Program-made: the position numbers and the translations under genes
Notes under the pieces: generated by a model
Told to the model about the DNA's origin: nothing
Database searches by the model: none
Seen by the model: the letters and a program-made list of their open reading frames with translations, nothing else
In this document: piece by piece, positions 17,731-27,200 of the stretch
How the letters are laid out: every line of letters begins with the position of its first letter
Position numbering within the stretch: the first letter of the stretch is position 1
Assembly (NCBI GenBank): GCA_964399535.1
Contig: CAYNRE010000023.1
Span: 22,798 to 86,797, forward strand
Direction of reading: 5' to 3'
From: CAYNRE01 sp964399535
GTDB lineage: Bacteria > Planctomycetota > Planctomycetia > Pirellulales > CAYNRE01
DNA length: 64,000 bases

Positions 17731-18080
17731 CGAATTGCTCCTCGGAGGATTGTGAGAGTCGGGAAACAGGTTGCTTCATCCATTTGGTTCGCAGCCCGGC
17801 GGGCCGCCTGCAAGGCCGCGGACGGCGGCAGCCGCGGGCGACGGCTTGCCGGCTTGGCAAAAAAATCTGGGACTTGATGAGTGCATAGTCTTGAGATGCG
17901 TCGTTGCGGAAGGGACGTTGCACGTCGGGGTTCGTGGTTGGTTTGACAGGCGACGGAGGCGACGGACGGTTGTCGCGTGTGCGGTCGTGTGGAGTGCGAG
18001 CGGCCGCAAGTCGTGCATGTCGAAGCGACATGCACGATCGAGGCCGGAGTCGTAGTTCGACCGTCGTGTGTAACTCATGA
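17731..18080. other. Non-coding region within the element
   Basis: About 350 bases lie between the small zinc-ribbon-like gene and the operon that ends at 18081. I see no protein-like frame. The notable element is the strong inverted repeat at 18011-18037. A second, weaker GC-rich hairpin followed by an A-tract is around 17845-17870. Confidence 0.4.
18011..18037. repeat. Perfect 12-bp inverted repeat with 3-base loop
   Basis: TCGTGCATGTCG at 18011-18022 and its exact complement at 18026-18037 are separated by AAG. It lies just downstream of the seven-gene minus-strand operon. There is no T-tract, so a Rho-independent terminator is not clear. A protein-binding site, or a strand-exchange site related to transfer or excision, are alternatives. 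The function is not known. Confidence 0.6.
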
Positions 18081-18788
18081 TTAGTGGCCGGCTTTTCGGC
18101 CCTTCCGGCGACCCCGGTTGAGACCGGGGTTGTGTATCGGGTGAGGGACATCGATCGGGTCGGGGTTAGGGCCAGAGAAGAGCACAAATTGTTGACCGTC
18201 ACATCGCAGATATCGGGCGGCACGTCGCTGCTCCATCAGGTGTCTGAGCGTGGTGAAATAGACTGCGTCGGTGATCGGTCCGGCGACCGAGGCCAGGTTC
18301 CGCAGCCGACGTTTTCCGACCGTGATATAGAGCACGATCGGTCCCGCGACCGGATCGCAGACGTCGCCGTAGCGAGCGTTTTTGGCGGCGATGACCGCCA
18401 GCGGCTCGGTCGCCAGGTCCAGCTCGCCGAAGACACGTAAGCCTTGCGGCAACGTGAACTCAAAGTCGGGAAGCAGGTGCTGATCGACGCGCTGGGGGTG
18501 GCAATCGAAATCGTCGGGCGGACCGAGGGCGTCGGCCACGTCGGTAACGAGTACGTCGTGCCGGGGCGAGCTCGGTTTCCACCCGTTGCCGTAGACATAT
18601 TGGTTCGGGCCAGTGTCATCGATTCTCAATCGTCCAAAGGTCCGCAACCATCCACCCGCTCGAAGGGCGGCGAGACGACGGCTGCAGATTCGCCGGCTGG
18701 GAAAGAACCGCCGGAGTTGGCGTTCGACGCAAATGCGGTGTTGGCAGAATTCGAGGACCTGGTCGTCGCGCGTGGAGAGCGGGGGCAT
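18081..18788 (-). CDS. Replication-relaxation-like winged-helix protein
   Basis: The product is about 235 residues. The N-terminus (LSTRDDQVLEFCQHRICVERQ) reads as the winged helix seen in plasmid replication-relaxation proteins, followed by a predicted alpha/beta domain and a basic tail (NRGRRKGRKAGH). The ATG at 18788 is preferred to an upstream codon at 18875 because it follows AGAGGA and because the preceding stretch is the ATPase gene in another frame. It is the last gene of the operon and overlaps the ATPase frame by about 160 bases. The family call is by resemblance only; a second member is at 44951. Confidence 0.6.
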   Translation of the reverse strand: MPPLSTRDDQVLEFCQHRICVERQLRRFFPSRRICSRRLAALRAGGWLRTFGRLRIDDTGPNQYVYGNGWKPSSPRHDVLVTDVADALGPPDDFDCHPQRVDQHLLPDFEFTLPQGLRVFGELDLATEPLAVIAAKNARYGDVCDPVAGPIVLYITVGKRRLRNLASVAGPITDAVYFTTLRHLMEQRRAARYLRCDGQQFVLFSGPNPDPIDVPHPIHNPGLNRGRRKGRKAGH

Positions 18789-19990
18789 GCCTGGATCCTC
18801 TGAAACTCGGGGCGGCGGCGAATCCGCGTGAGCGCGCGTTTGGCCTTCAGGTCGCTGAGTCCCGGAAAGACCCACGGCTCTTCCAACAGGGGAAGTTGCT
18901 CCTCGAACACTTCGCCGCGGAACTTGACATAACGTTGACCGGGCCGCAGTCGCATGATTGGGCCGCGCAGCTCGGGATTGCCCAGGTCGGCCGCGGCCCG
19001 GCGGGCATAGGTGTCATCGGGCAGACAATGCCAATTGTGGCGAGATGTGTTTGTCAGCAGGTTGTGCAAATCGTCGCCAGGCAGCGAAGGGGCCTGGGCA
19101 ATCAATTGAAGGTGAAGCCCCATCTTGCGGGTTTCCGCGGCTGCCCTCAGTAGCGTGGAATCAATCAATCCCCAGTTAATGGCTTCATCGATGAAAAGCG
19201 CGATTTCGGGAAACGGTCGCGGTCGATCGAAAGCGTAGCGAATCACTTGATGACGAACGCAGCCGAGCATGACCCGAATCGCCTCATCGCTGACTCCCTG
19301 GGTTCCCCCCTCCACGATCAGAACCCCGCGCTTTGACAGAAAGCGGGGCAGGTCGAGACTGGTGCCGCAGCGCAAGGCGAATGCGGGCTGGGTGCAAACG
19401 TTGGTGACGAGTCGCCGGGCAGATAGGATTTCGCTGCGGCTGACTTTTCGCCCCAGTTGGCGAAACTCGCGAACCGTCGCTTCGTGACGGCAGCCGTCGA
19501 GCAGGTAGGTGAAGTTCTTGTGCCCGGGCACGAAGGCGAAGGGGAGCAGGTCGGCCGAGATTTCATCGTCGGGGTCGCGATAGGTGGCGAGCCGGGCAGC
19601 CCCCATGACCCATTCCTCGGTTTGGGGCTGAATTGCCAGCGAACCGAGGTCACGGCGCCAGGCCAGAAGTTGAGCGAAATTGCGGGCCGTCTGATCGTTT
19701 TCGCTGTCGCGGCGCCGCGGGTCGCGCGCGGCGGAAGGCGGAAAGATGCGGTAGCCAGGTGTCGCCTGAAGATTGGGCAGTGCATCGAAGACGATCCGAC
19801 GCTCGTGGCCCGATGCCAAGAGGTGCAAGAGACTGTTCCAGGCCAACGATCGCCGGTGGGGGTCCAAGATCACGACCGCCATTCCCATCATCGCGGCGCC
19901 TATCACCGATCGCACGGTGGCCAGGGTCTTGCCGGTGCCGGTGCCGCCGGCGGTGAAGCTGTGGCCGCGCTGGAATTCGGTGACCTCCAT
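18626..19990 (-). CDS. HerA/TraD-type ATPase (coupling-protein-like)
   Basis: The product is 454 residues as an open frame. A Walker A motif GGTGTGKT is at about residues 15-22 and a Walker B-type LFIDEA near 265, followed by sensor-type sequence (RAAAETRKMGLHLQLIAQAP) typical of HerA-FtsK and type IV coupling ATPases that pump DNA or protein. The true C-terminus probably lies near residue 400: the last 54 codons overlap the next gene in a different frame and have the composition of shadow sequence. It is 12 bases downstream of a membrane-protein gene in the same operon. Confidence 0.8.
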   Translation of the reverse strand: MEVTEFQRGHSFTAGGTGTGKTLATVRSVIGAAMMGMAVVILDPHRRSLAWNSLLHLLASGHERRIVFDALPNLQATPGYRIFPPSAARDPRRRDSENDQTARNFAQLLAWRRDLGSLAIQPQTEEWVMGAARLATYRDPDDEISADLLPFAFVPGHKNFTYLLDGCRHEATVREFRQLGRKVSRSEILSARRLVTNVCTQPAFALRCGTSLDLPRFLSKRGVLIVEGGTQGVSDEAIRVMLGCVRHQVIRYAFDRPRPFPEIALFIDEAINWGLIDSTLLRAAAETRKMGLHLQLIAQAPSLPGDDLHNLLTNTSRHNWHCLPDDTYARRAAADLGNPELRGPIMRLRPGQRYVKFRGEVFEEQLPLLEEPWVFPGLSDLKAKRALTRIRRRPEFQRIQACPRSPRATTRSSNSANTAFASNANSGGSFPAGESAAVVSPPFERVDGCGPLDD

Positions 19991-20002
19991 CCCAGTCGCC
20001 TT

Positions 20003-20605
20003 TCAGCTGTCCAGCATGTTGCGAAGTTTCTTGAGATAGCGGCGCTTTGCCTCTTCACGTACGTAGTACCGCTCGGACGGCTTCAGGGCTGACTTGCGGA
20101 TGAGGTCAAGCTCCTGCCGAAAATCTTCCTCGGCATCGACGACAACTTGCTTGCGGCGCTCGCGTCGTGACGGTTCCGGGGGAATCGCGGCGGCCCGCGC
20201 CGCTTCTTCCGCGAGACGGCGACGCTCCTCCGCCTCGTAGCGACGGTCGCGGCGCCAGCGCCTTAGTTGTTCCCAGCGATGCTGCAGCCGCTTGTGCAAA
20301 TGGTTGAATAGAACCGCCGGGAGAGTCAGCGCTCCCTGCCCGAGTGCGAAGATGATGACGGTGCGGCTCGTGACCCCGACCAAGCCACCGGGCTCCTGGG
20401 TGTGTCCGCTGACAAACTGATAGCCGAAGTAGGCGAGCGCAATCGACCAGGCCCAGGGCGCCGTCTTTTGTCGCCAGTAAAGGGCCGGGGGTAGCTCGGA
20501 GGCAAATGCCCGGACCAGCAGCACGAGCACGATGAGAAACAGAAAATCCAGGTCGTCGAGCTGTTCGACGACCTGGATTAGGTGATGATGCATTCGCTCG
20601 AACAT
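20003..20605 (-). CDS. Membrane protein with coiled-coil tail
   Basis: The product is 200 residues. There are about three hydrophobic segments: around 20-35 (LDFLFLIVLVLLVRAF), 48-65 and 75-100. A long basic, heptad-rich region (RRWRRDRRYEAEERRRLAEE onward) follows and should form a cytoplasmic coiled coil. No family is recognised. Its place next to a HerA/TraD-type ATPase suggests a membrane docking partner, by analogy with VirB10/TraB-type assemblies, but this is inference. The ATG at 20605 is used; the gap to the upstream gene is 3 bases. Confidence 0.7.
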   Translation of the reverse strand: MFERMHHHLIQVVEQLDDLDFLFLIVLVLLVRAFASELPPALYWRQKTAPWAWSIALAYFGYQFVSGHTQEPGGLVGVTSRTVIIFALGQGALTLPAVLFNHLHKRLQHRWEQLRRWRRDRRYEAEERRRLAEEAARAAAIPPEPSRRERRKQVVVDAEEDFRQELDLIRKSALKPSERYYVREEAKRRYLKKLRNMLDS

Positions 20606-20608
20606 CGC

Positions 20609-20938
20609 TCAGCGGTCCTTGCGAATCCGAATCTGGCGTTGAATCGTCAGCGTGCGCTTATTAGGTTCCTCGACAAGCTGAATCGCCTCGATCGATCTGA
20701 TGTCCACTTCGACACCCCGGAGAATGTCCTTGATGTCGTTGATGATGACGGGCAACGCGTTCTGACTGCGCTGCACGGTCTCCATGATGTCGCGGCCTGC
20801 CAGTGGCGACGCGATCGACACGGAGGGGGCGAGGTACTCGACCTTTTGTACTTTTTCGATCGCACCCGCTTTCTCGGGCTTGGCGGGTAGCGGCGCCGAC
20901 CGCGACTCACCGTTCGAGATTCCATTGACACGTTCCAT
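20609..20938 (-). CDS. Hypothetical protein of the transfer-like operon
   Basis: The product is 109 residues. The N-terminal third is low-complexity (Ser/Pro/Lys) and the rest is predicted mixed alpha/beta (ALPVIINDIKDILRGVEVDI, then TLTIQRQIRIRKDR). No family is recognised. The start at 20938 is chosen over an upstream codon because it has an excellent GGGAGGAA ribosome-binding site. It is packed within 3 bases of both neighbours, so it is co-transcribed with the ATPase and membrane-protein genes. Confidence 0.65.
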   Translation of the reverse strand: MERVNGISNGESRSAPLPAKPEKAGAIEKVQKVEYLAPSVSIASPLAGRDIMETVQRSQNALPVIINDIKDILRGVEVDIRSIEAIQLVEEPNKRTLTIQRQIRIRKDR

Positions 20939-20940
20939 GG

Positions 20941-21759
20941 CTATTCCTCCCAACCGATGAGACACATATCACCAAGAATTAGTGCCGGGTCAGCGACAAC
21001 GACGGTGGCGACCGCCGCCGTGCCCAGCGACGATACGGCCGTAGCGGCGGCGGTGCCCAGGAGCGCACCGGCCCCGACGATCGCGGCTCCGATACCGGCT
21101 AAAGCGGCAGACTGACCGGCAATCTTGCCGACTCTTGCGACACGTTTGGCAAGCGGCGTCCACTGCTGTTGCACTGATTCCGCGCCCACGTCCCGCACGA
21201 TCTCGGTGCCAACCACCACGCGAAGCACTCGACGGAGGTCGGGGTCCAAATCGGCCGACAGCGCCTGGGCCTTGGCGGACAGACGCACGTCCGGATCGTC
21301 GAGTCGGCGAATGTTGGCCCGGGTAATGGTGTGCTTGTGCGGCGTGGTCCGCACCGTGTGGCGAAGGAGCCCGCGGTGCTGCTCCACGTCGCGGTAGGCA
21401 AAAGAACCGGATTCGCAATCCTCGTTCCAACGGACCGGCTTGAAGCCCTGTCGCAATAATTCCTCACGGAGTGCGTGGGCCGCCGCTGCGACGGTCTGAT
21501 CGACGAGGCGCTGCGCCTCGCGGGGCGACAGGCGGATCAATCGTTGGCCGATCACTGGCGGAGAGGCGATCGCGAGACGAACCGCCAAATGCTTGTGAAG
21601 CGCGTTCGCCAAATTGTTGCCCAGGTAGAGGAAGCGATCATTGAACCGGGCGTACGCCTCCGCGATTCGCTCGATCGAGTCGAAGGTCGGTGACTTGTAA
21701 CCGGTCGCGACACGAGTCGCCTTGTCGAAATCAATGGGACGCTTCTTAAGGGCGTTCAT
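20941..21759 (-). CDS. Hypothetical protein with glycine/alanine-rich hydrophobic C-terminus
   Basis: The product is 272 residues. Residues 1-200 are largely charged and helical, with no motif I recognise. Residues about 205-262 are a Gly/Ala-rich hydrophobic stretch (IAGQSAALAGIGAAIVGAGA…) that could form one or two membrane helices or a glycine-zipper segment. The ATG at 21759 follows GAAAGGA. Upstream in-frame codons are rejected because they overlap the signal peptidase gene. It belongs to the same minus-strand operon; glycine-zipper proteins often insert into membranes, but the role here is unknown. Confidence 0.65.
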   Translation of the reverse strand: MNALKKRPIDFDKATRVATGYKSPTFDSIERIAEAYARFNDRFLYLGNNLANALHKHLAVRLAIASPPVIGQRLIRLSPREAQRLVDQTVAAAAHALREELLRQGFKPVRWNEDCESGSFAYRDVEQHRGLLRHTVRTTPHKHTITRANIRRLDDPDVRLSAKAQALSADLDPDLRRVLRVVVGTEIVRDVGAESVQQQWTPLAKRVARVGKIAGQSAALAGIGAAIVGAGALLGTAAATAVSSLGTAAVATVVVADPALILGDMCLIGWEE

Positions 21760-21802
21760 TCTCACGGTCCTTTCAAAATAGAAAACTCCGCAATCATGCC
21801 GA

Positions 21803-22411
21803 CTACAACGTCGGGTAGACGACTTTGCCGATAATCGACGTGACGGGGATCGGCCCGAAATCCCGTGAGTCACGCGAATTGGGGCGGTTGTCGCCGAGGA
21901 CGAAAACCTGGCCGCTGGGGACGCGAGTGGTCGAGGGGACGTGCGGCGGATGGCCGGGAACGAATGTACGCTCCCGGGCGAGGGCGCCGAGATATGGTTC
22001 TTCGAGGACCGTCCCTTCACCGTCACTAATCACCGCCACTTTCCCGTAGTAGATCACCACAAGATCGCCAGGCAGGCCAATCACGCGCTTGACGTAGTTA
22101 GCGTCCTCGTCGGGTGCGCGGAAGACGATGACATCGAAGCGCTGTGGGGTTGCTTGGCGATAGACCTCCGGACAGATGCAGATGTCGACTTGTCCAGTAA
22201 GGCCAGGTTCCATCGAGGGGGTGCCTGAGGTGCGAGACCAATAGGTTTGAACGGCGGGTGGCGCTGTTGAAGTGGCCGGCGGTGGCGATGGCGCTGGGAG
22301 AGCGAGCGTGAATGCAACGCCGAAAGTACCCAGAAACAGAATCGAGCCCGCCAGCATGAGCGGCACAGACAACGATGCTGCTGCCCAAGAGGAACTCGAC
22401 GGTCTGATCAT
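21803..22411 (-). CDS. lepB: Signal peptidase I (S26 family), element-encoded
   Basis: The product is 202 residues. One N-terminal membrane anchor (about 12-40) is followed by the S26 catalytic domain with the nucleophile serine in GTPSMEPGL (about residue 66) and the general-base lysine in YVKRVIGLPGD (about 109). The box E sequence VLGDNRPNSRDSRDFGPI is complete. It cleaves signal peptides at the outer face of the membrane. Plasmid-borne members such as TraF mature conjugative pilins. Here it may process element-encoded surface proteins or a pilin. The ATG at 22411 follows GGAGGTTTGCC. Confidence 0.9.
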   Translation of the reverse strand: MIRPSSSSWAAASLSVPLMLAGSILFLGTFGVAFTLALPAPSPPPATSTAPPAVQTYWSRTSGTPSMEPGLTGQVDICICPEVYRQATPQRFDVIVFRAPDEDANYVKRVIGLPGDLVVIYYGKVAVISDGEGTVLEEPYLGALARERTFVPGHPPHVPSTTRVPSGQVFVLGDNRPNSRDSRDFGPIPVTSIIGKVVYPTL

Positions 22412-22437
22412 GGCAAACCTCCAAGCGTGCGTCCCGT

Positions 22438-22464
22438 ACGTTTAATCGTGCTACATATAAACGT
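22438..22464. promoter_or_regulatory. Inverted repeat upstream of the signal peptidase gene
   Basis: ACGTTTA at 22438-22444 and TAAACGT at 22458-22464 flank 13 bases, ahead of the signal peptidase start at 22411. The same CCCGTACGTT string recurs at 22989-22998, just upstream of the gene starting at 22978, so a shared operator is possible. An AT-rich stretch between the arms may hold a -10 element. The signal is short and may be chance. Confidence 0.3.
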
Positions 22465-22483
22465 ATGGACGGCCGAAAAAAAA

Positions 22484-22978
22484 TCAATCCTTTTTTTTCG
22501 GACCCCGTTTCTTTTTCGCAACCATAGGCTGGAGAACGAGTTTCGGCACGAGTCGCCCCTCGCGGTGGCTGGACCTACGCCCGTTTAACTCGTGATCAAA
22601 TTGAAAAACACCCTCTGGGTGTTTCGGAGATTCCACAGCACGAATGAGGCTTGGAACGCCGCAACCCTCTCGTGGGCAAAGGATTCGGTGACGGATACGC
22701 GTTGTGATGTCTTGGATTTTGCTCGCCACTTCCTTCTTTCGTTCCAGCGTTTGAAGGTCCTCGCCATTGAGGCGGTCAAGCTCATTTTGCAGAAGCTTAG
22801 CCATGAACTGGTCATTTGCTTCCAGGGCCTGCTCGATTCTCCTAACATTACGCACAGCAAGATGATACGGCAATTCCTCCCGAGGGAAACGGGCGCGGAA
22901 CTTTGCATCTTTCTCGCCGATTAGCTGCTCCAACAGCGGCGAGAATGTCCGATCGTAAAACGTGTCGTCTTTAGGCAT
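22484..22978 (-). CDS. Hypothetical protein with basic C-terminal tail
   Basis: The product is 164 residues. The middle (about 45-100) is strongly helical and charged, with a possible coiled coil. One CPREGCG cysteine pair near residue 100 could bind zinc or a disulfide partner. The C-terminus ends in a lysine-rich run (KKKRGPKKKD) that would bind nucleic acid non-specifically. No family is recognised. The ATG at 22978 follows a GGGAGGG ribosome-binding site and a TACAAT box lies about 25 bases upstream. It appears to head the seven-gene minus-strand operon ending at 18081. Confidence 0.65.
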   Translation of the reverse strand: MPKDDTFYDRTFSPLLEQLIGEKDAKFRARFPREELPYHLAVRNVRRIEQALEANDQFMAKLLQNELDRLNGEDLQTLERKKEVASKIQDITTRIRHRILCPREGCGVPSLIRAVESPKHPEGVFQFDHELNGRRSSHREGRLVPKLVLQPMVAKKKRGPKKKD

Positions 22979-23151
22979 GTCGAGCCCTCCCGTACGTTGT
23001 ATTGTACCATCTAAAAAGCGCCCAACATCCGGGGTGAGGGGCTACCTTTCGGTTTGACGGAAGGAAAGCGTAACCATCCGAGGAATGCAGTCCCCGACCG
23101 TCCTGTCATACGGGTCGTCTTGACGAAGCCCGCAGATATGTCGCAGCGTGC

Positions 23152-24225
23152 TTGTTCGTTGAACGATGTTCGTGGCACCATGACCGTATCCCAAAATGTC
23201 CTTTTCGGGACACCGTTTGGCCCGCTCGCATCCCACCCCCCAGCTTGTCGCATCACGACATCTTCAACGCCGGCCGTCAACTGGCTCCCTCTCCTTCGAG
23301 CCGTATCCCTCCCCTCTGGGTTGACGCGCGGCGTGGAACCTGGTCTCGCTATGTCGAGTTCTTCACTGCCCGAATTCGCAATCGGGGTACCCGTGAGATT
23401 TACCATCGGGCGGCCTTGCGCTTCGGCCGCTGGTGCGAGCAGCACGGGATCGTGCACCTGGAGCAGGTCAGCCCCGTCGTCATTGCCACCTATATTGAGG
23501 AGGCAACGAAGTCGTTCGCTCCGCCGACTACCAAGCAGCATCTGTCGGCGCTCAAGATGCTGTTCGATCACCTGACGACGGGCCACGTGGTACCGTTCAA
23601 TCCAGCCGCCGCGGTGCGCGGCCCCAAACATGTGGTGAAGAAAGGCAAGACGCCGGTGCTGACGGCCGAAGAGGCGAGACAACTTCTGGATGCGATCGAT
23701 ACCACGCGTCTGATCGGACTTCGCGACCGGGCTTTGATCGGCGTGATGGTCTACAGCTTTGCCCGCGTCGGCGCGGTCGTCGCGATGAATGTTGAAGACT
23801 ACTTTCAGCAAGGCAAGCGATTCTGGTTTCGCCTCCACGAAAAAGGTGGAAAGTATCACGAAGTGCCGGCCCATCACACGGCCGAGCAGTACGTGGATGA
23901 ATACCTCTCGACCTCGGGCATCGCAAGCGAACCGACCAGCCCGCTGTTTCGCACCGGGGACCGTCGCCGGGGTCTCACCCAGCGGCGAATGCAGCGGCGG
24001 GAAGTGCTGGCCATGGTGAAACGACGCGCCGTGGCCGCGGGGCTACCGGCGTCGACTTGCTGCCATACATTCCGTGCCACAGGCATTACGACCTACTTGC
24101 GCAATGGCGGCACGATTGAGAAGGCGGCCGCCATCGCGGCCCACGAATCGACGCGGACGACCCAGCTCTACAATCGCACGGCCGACGAACTGACGCTGGA
24201 CGAGATTGAACGCATCTTGATCTGA
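23152..24225 (+). CDS. Tyrosine recombinase, XerC/D-like (second recombinase of the element)
   Basis: The product is up to 357 residues. The N-terminal SAM-like region starts near WVDARRGTWSRYVEFF. Catalytic residues are all present: Arg in YSFARVGA, Lys in HEKGGKYHE, H-x2-R in CCHTFRATG, His in IAAHESTRTT and Tyr in QLYNRT. The open frame begins with TTG and has no in-frame ATG before the SAM-like domain, so the true start is uncertain, possibly a downstream non-ATG codon. Recombinases of this type on plasmids often resolve dimers or move integrated DNA. It is divergent from the operon headed at 22978. Confidence 0.85.
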   Translation: MFVERCSWHHDRIPKCPFRDTVWPARIPPPSLSHHDIFNAGRQLAPSPSSRIPPLWVDARRGTWSRYVEFFTARIRNRGTREIYHRAALRFGRWCEQHGIVHLEQVSPVVIATYIEEATKSFAPPTTKQHLSALKMLFDHLTTGHVVPFNPAAAVRGPKHVVKKGKTPVLTAEEARQLLDAIDTTRLIGLRDRALIGVMVYSFARVGAVVAMNVEDYFQQGKRFWFRLHEKGGKYHEVPAHHTAEQYVDEYLSTSGIASEPTSPLFRTGDRRRGLTQRRMQRREVLAMVKRRAVAAGLPASTCCHTFRATGITTYLRNGGTIEKAAAIAAHESTRTTQLYNRTADELTLDEIERILI

Positions 24226-24267
24226 CGCGGTGAGTGTGAGCACTGCCCAGATATTTGGTGACGGCGG

Positions 24268-27200
24268 CTAGTGGACCGCAATCGTGAGCGTCAGCGGTCG
24301 GCCAGCCGCGGTAAGCAGTTGCAGTGTATGAACGCCAACTTGTGCGGGCGTTGGTCGCCAGCGGAGGCCGAACACGTCACCGGTCCGAGTCCCCAGGTCG
24401 TACGCAGTGCGGACGAACTCCATTCCGTCCTGATAGTTGCCCACGATTTGAAGCGGCTCAGAAGCGGCGCGTCCGTTGGCCGTTGGCGTGGTCGTAGGGT
24501 CGATCGCCTGAAACAGGACAACTCGCTCGCCACCGACGGGCCAGACGAGCGGAGTGTCGCTGGCCGCCGTGTGGCGAACCGTGGTCAGCGGTCGGTCGTC
24601 GATGATTCGCCGGGCCGTTTCTGCCGGGATGGTAAGCAGGCTGTCTGGATTGTCTTCAACGAGCCAGTAACCCCAAGTGGAAACAGGCTGAGGTTCCCGG
24701 TGGATGCGAGCGCCCGTCATGGTGAACACATGCCCCGGAGCCAACTGAATGCGGGCGGGCGCGAGACTGAGAATTACTCCTGTGCCGCCCAGCTTCAGGC
24801 TGTTGGGCGTGAATCGCCAGATTCGCTTGCCACCCGCATCGACGCCAGAGAGCACATAGTCATCGTCCCACTGCACGTGTGAAAGCGTGAGAACACGGCG
24901 GTCTTGAAAACCGAACACGCGGCTTGCCTCGTCGAGCGTTCTTTGGACGGCCGCGTTGCCGGCGGCATAGGCGTCGGGGGCCACGTCGTCCAGCTGGCTC
25001 CAAATCCAGTTCTGTAGCACGTTACCTTTTTCCAGTCCCATAAGAATATGCAGTAGGCCTTCCTCGTAGTAGTGATACGGCTCCGCACGCTGCACATCGG
25101 CATCGTCGTTCTCATCTCCCGGATCAACACCCGCCTTGGCCTCGTCGACGAACTTGTGCTGTACCCAAGGTCGAACGGGTACCGTTGAGGTGGCCAGCAT
25201 CGATCGCAGCTGCTTCAGATCGCTGACGAAGGCGTTCCACGATCGCCAGGCGCTGAGCCAGATGGTGTCTTCATTGGGGGTGTTCTTGAACTCGTGAACG
25301 TCAAGTGCGGGAAGATTGGCGCAGGCCGGATTGGCCGGTGAGGCTTGGGGCTTGCCGACCACGGTGTAGCGATTGGGCAGTTCGGCGATTGTGTAGACAC
25401 ACTCATAGGGACTGATGTCGATGGTCTGGCCGGCACGGTCGATGACCTGGGAGTTCGGCGTCACGGGCCGAAGCACCAGGTCATCGCCGAGATAGAGATT
25501 CGACCAGGGGCGATAGAAGGTCATGACGAGGCGGCCCAGTCCATCGGTGTAGGCGCGCTCAAGGTCGTACGTGGGATGCGGAGATGCCAACTGGCCTGTC
25601 GCCAGTTCGTCGGTGGCCACTTTCACGGTGCAGGAGCGATTGGGTAACGTGACCCGAGGCAGGTTCCCGTCAAAGGCGAACGTCAGTGCGTTGGCCTCGC
25701 GATCGATGCTGGTGACAAGATACTCACCCTGCCCAAGATAGGGCTTGGCGCCGGCACCGATGATCGACACAGCGGCAACCGGTGCGCCCGAAGCATTGGG
25801 CAGCGCACTGGGGTCGCAGCCCGGCGGATTGATTGCACCCGCAAAATAGAGATTCACACGATCGCCCACCGCGAGCTGGTCGGCGCGAAGCGAATCGACC
25901 GCGTGCGGGTGCAGGCTGACGCGCATCACGCCATCGATCACTTCGGCGGTCGCAATACGCCCCACACGGACCAGCTTCTTAGTCTGACCGGGCAGCAACT
26001 GGTCACGGATGTAACCATAGAGATTGACGCTTTGCAGCGTGCCGACCAGGCTGCCGACCGTGTGACAACTGTCGGTGTAGCGAGTGCAAGTTCCGTAGGG
26101 CAACGTCACGCTGTGGTGAAAGTTGCCGTAGTTGTTGAAGCTGGCCTCGGGAAAGTGCCAGCGGAGCGGTTCAAAAACGGCCCAATTGATGGCCTCCGCG
26201 CGGCGGCGTTCATTGACGGCGTTCCAGACGATACCGCGATAATCCTGGCCCGCGTACCAGTCTTCGATGTTGGTGAGGTCGAGGATTCCCGCAACACGAA
26301 GCTCTGCGGCGAGCGCGGGCCAACGGGGATCAGAGAGGAGTGTACCGCTGAAGGTCCGTCCAGTCGGGGGCGCGGGGAAATGCGGATTGCGGACGCCCAG
26401 TTCGTTGGCCGCCATGCCCTTGTTTTCGATATCGATATAGAGGTCGTCGAGTTGACCGCCAATGCTGCGGTAGAGTGCGAAGAATCGTCCTGCCCGGTCG
26501 CGGACAATCCGTTGCCACTGGTCCATCCACGGGAGCCAGAACTCGGTCGGTTGTCCGGCCGCTGGATGGCCCGGAGGATAGACAGCATCCAGGATGCCCT
26601 CGTCAAAATCTTGAACCACATGAAAAACAACCCGAGCAGACCGATGGCCGGGCGGCATGCGATCCGTTTCGCGCTTTAGTTTTTGGGCTACCGCCAGCAG
26701 GGTCCCGGTGCCAAAATCCCCAGTGGGGGGCACGAAGATCATGGCTTCACAAATCTGGCTGCCGCTCTCGCCAGCATCTCCGTTGATTCCTGGCGGAAGT
26801 GGACAAGCGCCGGTCGTCGAATTGCGGGGCGTAGCGGCCCAGTTGTAGGTGTAGAACCGCGCGCGTGGATCGGCGGCCGATGTTTTCGGAAGCGACTCCA
26901 CGATCCGCAGCACCGTATCGAGGGGCAGCCGATCGAGGAACGCGCCCCGGTCAGCTTCATACGCGGCGCGTAAGGCATCCTTGGCCGCGATGGCGGCCAT
27001 CGCCTGCGGGCCACCTTCCGGGTGCGTGAGGATCGAGCCGCCCGAGGCGGTGGCTAGCGCGGTCAGTAGTCCGTCGGGGCGCAAGTGGCTGACGTCGAAA
27101 TGTCGGCGGGCCGCATCGGCTACTAGCTCGCTACGGGTTTGGTAACTGGTGATGCGGCCATCGGCCAGCAGGAGGTCGATCAGTTCGCCAGCGGTGAGGC

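Noticed and set aside
17845..17870. GC hairpin followed by A-tract as a terminator
   Set aside because: The stem is imperfect, and no clear transcription unit ends at that point on the matching strand.
18875..18875. Upstream start for the replication-relaxation-like gene
   Set aside because: The extra 29 residues are the shadow of the ATPase coding frame, whereas the ATG at 18788 has an AGAGGA ribosome-binding site.
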